Below are positions 59,469-64,000 of a stretch of 64,000 nucleotides of DNA, one piece after another (within the stretch, counting starts at the first letter, position 1; each line of letters begins with the position of its first letter). Below the pieces are notes generated by a model. The model was given only the letters and a program-made list of their open reading frames with translations. It was not told where the DNA came from and searched no databases. A program made the position numbers and the translations under genes. Source of the stretch: Leuctra nigra (Eukaryota > Arthropoda > Insecta > Plecoptera > Leuctridae); contig OW203771.1 in the NCBI GenBank assembly GCA_934045905.1, forward strand, positions 22,328,069-22,392,068. Reading direction: 5' to 3'.

Positions 59469-59919
59469 TGTCGTTTTCGGCTGGCCGCACTGGGGTTGCA
59501 CTGAGTTCTTGATCGTGACGTCATGTCGTAACCTGGTTTTGCCCTAGTGCTGCCTAGTGCTGCCCCCAGTGCGGTCTCAGCCGAATACGAATGATATGTT
59601 TTGATTTTGTGTTTTGACACTGACAGCTATTTTCAATTGGCAACTGAAGAAATTGAGCTCCCGAGTGTTTTGAAGGAAAACCTCCAGTAACAACATCAAT
59701 TTTGTTTTTCGTGCCGCCATTTTGTCGGAGTGCGGCGGAGTGGAGGGGGCAACTCTGCCAAATATTTCCGAGCAAGAAATAGTGCGCACCCAGTGTGCAC
59801 CACTTCCCAGTCGAATACGAAAACATTGCCCCAGAGCAATTGCACACTGCCAGTTGAACATGCCACTTGCACTCAGTGCAGCTCAACCAGCTGCCCAGTG
59901 CCGCCAGCCGAAAACGACA
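59469..59919. mobile_element. TTA-target MITE, TGTCGTTTTCGGCTGG ends (unit F)
   Basis: Same insertion as in B and C with an 8 bp internal shortening (GTGCGCACCCAGTG). Confidence 0.82.
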
Positions 59920-59926
59920 TTACTTA

Positions 59927-60178
59927 TACCCTGTTCACACTGAGGATTCGATCTTGATCCAGTACAATTACAATCAAAATCAAATGGAGGCAAGATTCAA
60001 GTTAAACTTTATAATGCTTGTTATATTCTATTAGAGCATGCATTTGTAAGTTTTCGTTATTAAAATTCATGCTTTCTTTTGTTTGACCTTGAGTTCGATC
60101 ATGATTCAGATTTCGATTGCGTTCTTACATTTCAATTGAGATTTGGATCATGATCGAATCCTCAGTGTGAACAGGGTA
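59927..60178. mobile_element. TTA-target MITE, TACCCTGTTCACACTGAG ends (unit F)
   Basis: Same insertion as in B, uninterrupted. Confidence 0.82.
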
Positions 60179-60575
60179 TTATCGGGACATTGTACAGCCG
60201 GACCTTAGAGTTTCTCTGGAAGAATGTTCACGTGATCAGTCCGATGGCATTTTATTCCCTTTTTCACTATATTTAATTCATGCCTTGTTACTCATAGTTT
60301 ACCAACCTATTAAACCCATTAGGCATTAAGTATCCCCTATCAAACACTTTAGTCGGTAATTTGTGAAGGGTTGGTGCATTAATTTACAGAAAAACTATGC
60401 TGTCGTCAATGAGCATTTTTTACATCCCCAACCCGTAGTACAAATAAATTTTTAAAATAATGTTTGTGAATTTGTCGATCTATTAGCATTTCCCTACTTA
60501 ATCATTTACAAACAAATAATGAACTGAAAATGTATACACAGTGAAGGGATCAAAATTAGTATAGTTATTACTTAT

Positions 60576-60682
60576 TTTATAACGTCAACAAGGCCAAAGA
60601 TCTGTACAGTGAAGAAAAAAGATTTGGAGTGAATCGACAAGTGGTTGAATTTTGCCAACGTTGCAAACAGGTGAAACTGCAA
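60576..60682 (+). CDS. Candidate internal exon, KDLYSEEKRFG block (unit F)
   Basis: B/C-like version (GCC, CGT, Lys codon); frame intact. Confidence 0.33.
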
Positions 60683-61789
60683 GTAGGTATTACTTAATTT
60701 TATTCAACAAATGTTAAGATTAACAATACATTGACTATTAAGAACCCATTATTGTATCAGATCATTGTTGTTCTAGTTGCCATGATTGTCAACAATGTGT
60801 TCAAATTACATTCATTCATATTTGAGAAAATTGATTTCTAGTTGATCATTAATTCTGTAAAACTAGCATCGTCTAAAGTTCCAGTTAACTTGATGAATAA
60901 GTTCAAACATTCAAGTGAAAGTATTTTAACTTGACATATCTCCAAAGCCAACACATCAAGGAATCAAACTAATTCCGTCTCTTATATTTCTGACAACGCA
61001 GGAGCAGTCAAGAAGTTAACGAATACCCTCTTCTAGAATACTACAGTGATGAGTTGACAAGACACATTCATTGAGGAAGATGCTGTGAAGACCCAAGACA
61101 AGAACAGAAGCAACTGACTTTCAACATTACGTAGACATCGAAGAAGACATTACAATTACTCATTACATGTAGACTTTAACAAGTACAGCTCACAACTCTC
61201 AAGTTATTGTGTGAGTTGTATGTAGGAACTGCTCCAGCACTAACGTTGTGTTTCCTATAAACTTTGCATAAACATATTATTAGTATTGCCCAGCACTTAT
61301 GATGACATACCAGATTTGTCAGAATTGATATCTAACAAAATCTTCACAGCTTGTTTGTTTCTTGCAGAATACGTTAAGTCTAATAGACCACGCATTTCAA
61401 TGTCCAAATGACATCAACTGGGCAAAGCAACACCGGCACTCATTCTAACTCAATCATAACTAAACCTTCTCTACACACTCAAGGAAAGAACGACTAGCCC
61501 AAACCATTGCCATTAATAAAGAATCATACGTTAAGGAGCAAGCTGTGAAACATTATCGTGAGTACATGAATACAGAATCATTGTCATATTTTTTTTTATA
61601 GATTTAACATTTTAATTCATTTACGTACCTCTAATTGATATTTCATTAGATTTATATTTTAATATTGAATGAAACACACCTATTGGCATGAATTTTTTTC
61701 GTTCTTCTGTGAATTTGCAACTAAATATATTGCAAGAAATGTGACAATTACCGAGTGATGATAATTGATTCTATAGATGCATCAATATC

Positions 61790-62673
61790 AACAGGACTCC
61801 AGATAAAGAAGAAAATATTAGACCATCGTCAATCACACATGCAACAGGTCTTCACGCATTATACACACTTTTAGTTTCAACCGATATGCCGAGTATCTGT
61901 GTGCAAATGATTGAACTACATCCAACTAAATAACCATTGGGAAGAAGCTGGTGACACTCGTCAGTAGGTAAGTCAATGGGGTTAGCAAATATAAATGGCC
62001 AGTTTGGGTCTGTTTGCCTGTCACCACTTTTCACCACTTTCTCCACCAAAATGGTAAAGCAGTTCAAAACTGCATTATATTGTGATCTGCTGTGCCATTT
62101 GGGTGTGAGATGGAGGTGATAAGTGGTGACAGGTGAACACTAAAAGACAAATAATAAGTTAGACGTCGCCACAAAACATACTTCCACATCAGATGATAAT
62201 TCATGGCTTAATGTTACACGGACATATGCAGCAGAATACTTCCAGTTGTGCTCTTTTGTCCGTCACCGATCTTCTTGAAGTAGGTAGCAACCTTCCGTGA
62301 ATAGCTGTTCTTCATAACAGTCCAATCTGCTCTGGATATAAATAGATATCGATAATATTGATATATAAATAATATTGAATAACTATTGTGAGTGAAAGAT
62401 CATCCGTGCTCAATTGAATGCAACTGTTTAGTTTGGGACGCTGCTTGCTGCCGCTTATGTCACATTGTCATGGACATTGATTTGAGGCGCTTCTCACTGA
62501 CCACTGGATGATCCAGAAGGTGGAGTCTCTGTACAGTGAGTAATAACTAGCCATTACTAGTTTACTACTTTACATTACTATGTACTCACTTCAACAAAAC
62601 CTTTCTTCCACTTCCAGCTAGAGTAATACGTAACATTGTTGGTAACCTGAGCAGCCCCACTCGAGATCGACAT
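61790..62673 (-). pseudogene. Minus-strand Cys-rich gene candidate (unit F copy, 3' deleted)
   Basis: Exons 1 and 2 are open (MSISSGAAQ..., SRLDCYEEQLFTEGCYLLQE) and the acceptor is TGTCTTTTAG. A deletion near 61786 joins GATGCATCAAT directly to ATCAACAGGACTCC, removing about 150 bases that encode the C-terminus in other copies. The distal frame also carries the one-base loss seen in A and C. Confidence 0.33.
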
Positions 62674-62737
62674 ACTAATGTTTTTGTTTTGAGTTCTAGG
62701 GCGAGGGGTGAACAACTAAAAATATCTGTGTACACTT

Positions 62738-63960
62738 TGAAAAAAAACAGAAAGAAAAAAAAATGAAAATGAAAATAAAAAAAAATCATACAAAATCAAT
62801 AACCAAAATCAAAAAAAATCAAAAAAATTACGCAACAAAGGCAAAGGCACTAAAAAAAAATTACAAAAAAATCACTTAAAATAGTGAAAAATCAAAAAAT
62901 TATAAAAAAAGGAAAGAAAATCAATAACAAAAATCAAAAAAGAAAAAAAAAGAAAGAAGAAAAATAAAAAAAGAAACCAAAAAATACAAAAAATACACGT
63001 AAAATATTGCCAAAATCAAAAAAATATAAAAGTATCAGTGCAAAAAAATAAAAAAGGCACTACAAAAAACAAAAAGATTACAAAAAATAAACGTAAAATA
63101 TTGGAAAAATGAAAAATCAATAAAAACAAATAACAAAAGAAAAAGAAAAAGAGAAAAAAAAGAAGAAGAAAGTTAACAAAAAATTACTAACAAAAAATAC
63201 AAAAAATCCCGTAAAATATTAGAAAAAACAAAATATTATAAAAAAAAAAAGAGAAATCAATAACAAAAAGAAAAAAAGAAAAAGAAACAAAAAAAGAAAA
63301 AAGAAATAGAAAAAAAGAAACAATAAAAACAAGGAAAGAAAAAAGAAAAAGAAAAAAAGAAACCAACAAAAATACAAAAAATACACGTAAAATATTGCAA
63401 AAATCAAAAAATTTTAAAAAAATCAATCAAAAAAAATATCAAAATGAAAAATAATAAAAAAGGCACTACAAAAAACAAAAAGAAAACAAAAATAAACCTA
63501 AAATATTGGAAAGATAAAAAAATGGTAAAAAGAAATATCAAAAAAGTGAAAGAAAACAAAAAAATCAAAAATGTAAATGTAAAAAAAATCACTAAAATAC
63601 ATTACAAAAAAGTCACGTAAAATATTAGAAAATCAAAAAATCTTTAAAAAATAAAAGAAAATCAAAAACAAAAATCAAAAATTAAAAAAAAGAAAATCGA
63701 AAAAAGAACCAAAAAACATACGAAAAAATATACGTTTAATCAAAAAAACATAAAAAAAAATCAATGCAAAAAATGTAAAAAAGAGAAAAAAGGCACTACA
63801 AAAACAAAAAGATTACAAAAAATAAACATAAAATATTGGAAAAATCGAAAAATTATAAAATAGGAAGAAAAATCAATAACAAAAATCAAAAAAGAAAAAA
63901 GGAAAAAAAGAAGAAAAAAAGAAACCAAAAAAATTTAAAAAATCATTAAATCCAAAAAAT
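62738..63960. repeat. A-rich strand-asymmetric tract (unit F)
   Basis: A/B/C-type version; slightly shorter because one phrase near 63860 is missing. Confidence 0.85.
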
Positions 63961-64000
63961 CAGTTGTCATGAAAGCGTTCAGTTGTTAACCCCTCGTTCT

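Larger units (their letters stand above)
58722..64000 (+). repeat. Tandem unit F (truncated by window end)
   Basis: Sixth copy, ending just before the plus-strand gene candidate would start. It carries the same TTA-target MITE pair as B and C, an empty TTAA site near 60500, and a deletion near 61786 that removes the C-terminal part of the minus-strand gene candidate. The array therefore continues past the right edge. Confidence 0.9.

Overview
The window looks like non-coding-rich nuclear DNA from an animal, most likely an insect. It is AT-rich, has spliceosomal-type signals (GTAAGT and GTGAGT donors, TTTTCAG and ATTTAG acceptors), many miniature inverted-repeat elements with TA, TTA or TTAA targets, and a 5'-truncated RTE-like LINE. 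I see no bacterial operons, rRNA, tRNA or CRISPR. A hemipteran or other insect is a guess from overall texture, not a demonstrated placement.

The whole window is one head-to-tail tandem array. A core segment of roughly 8.2-8.9 kb recurs six times in the same orientation: unit A 1-12276 (left edge outside the window), B 12277-21093, C 21094-36867, D 36868-49046, E 49047-58721 and F 58722-64000 (runs off the right edge). Unit lengths differ (8.8 to 15.8 kb) almost entirely because different copies carry different transposon insertions. Comparing filled with empty copies gives insertion edges and target duplications directly.

Each unit has the same order: (1) an always-present ~150 bp MITE; (2) an insertion hot spot holding three elements in A, two TTA-target MITEs in B, C and F, and nothing in D and E; (3) a TTAA site, filled by one element in A and by an unrelated composite in D and E; (4) a conserved plus-strand exon-like block; (5) a minus-strand, cysteine-rich, multi-exon gene candidate; (6) a ~1.3 kb tract extremely rich in A on the plus strand; (7) a plus-strand two-exon gene candidate of about 75 codons transcribed away from the tract; (8) a right half that exists in two versions, one in A, B and D and one in C and E. 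The two gene candidates are head-to-head across the A-rich tract.

The only clear protein-family match is the LINE in unit C (endonuclease C-terminal part plus reverse transcriptase, with a perfect 12 bp target duplication and one premature stop). The two host gene candidates match nothing I recognise. Several copies carry stops, frameshifts, lost start codons or lost splice sites, so the array is a mixture of possibly intact and decayed copies.

Unit history is mosaic. D and E are nearly identical for their left ~6.4 kb, then E switches to a C-like sequence inside the intron of the plus-strand gene. A and D share a 2.47 kb insertion. A and C share a near-identical ~600 bp tract in the minus-strand gene. 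This fits repeated unequal exchange and gene conversion among copies.
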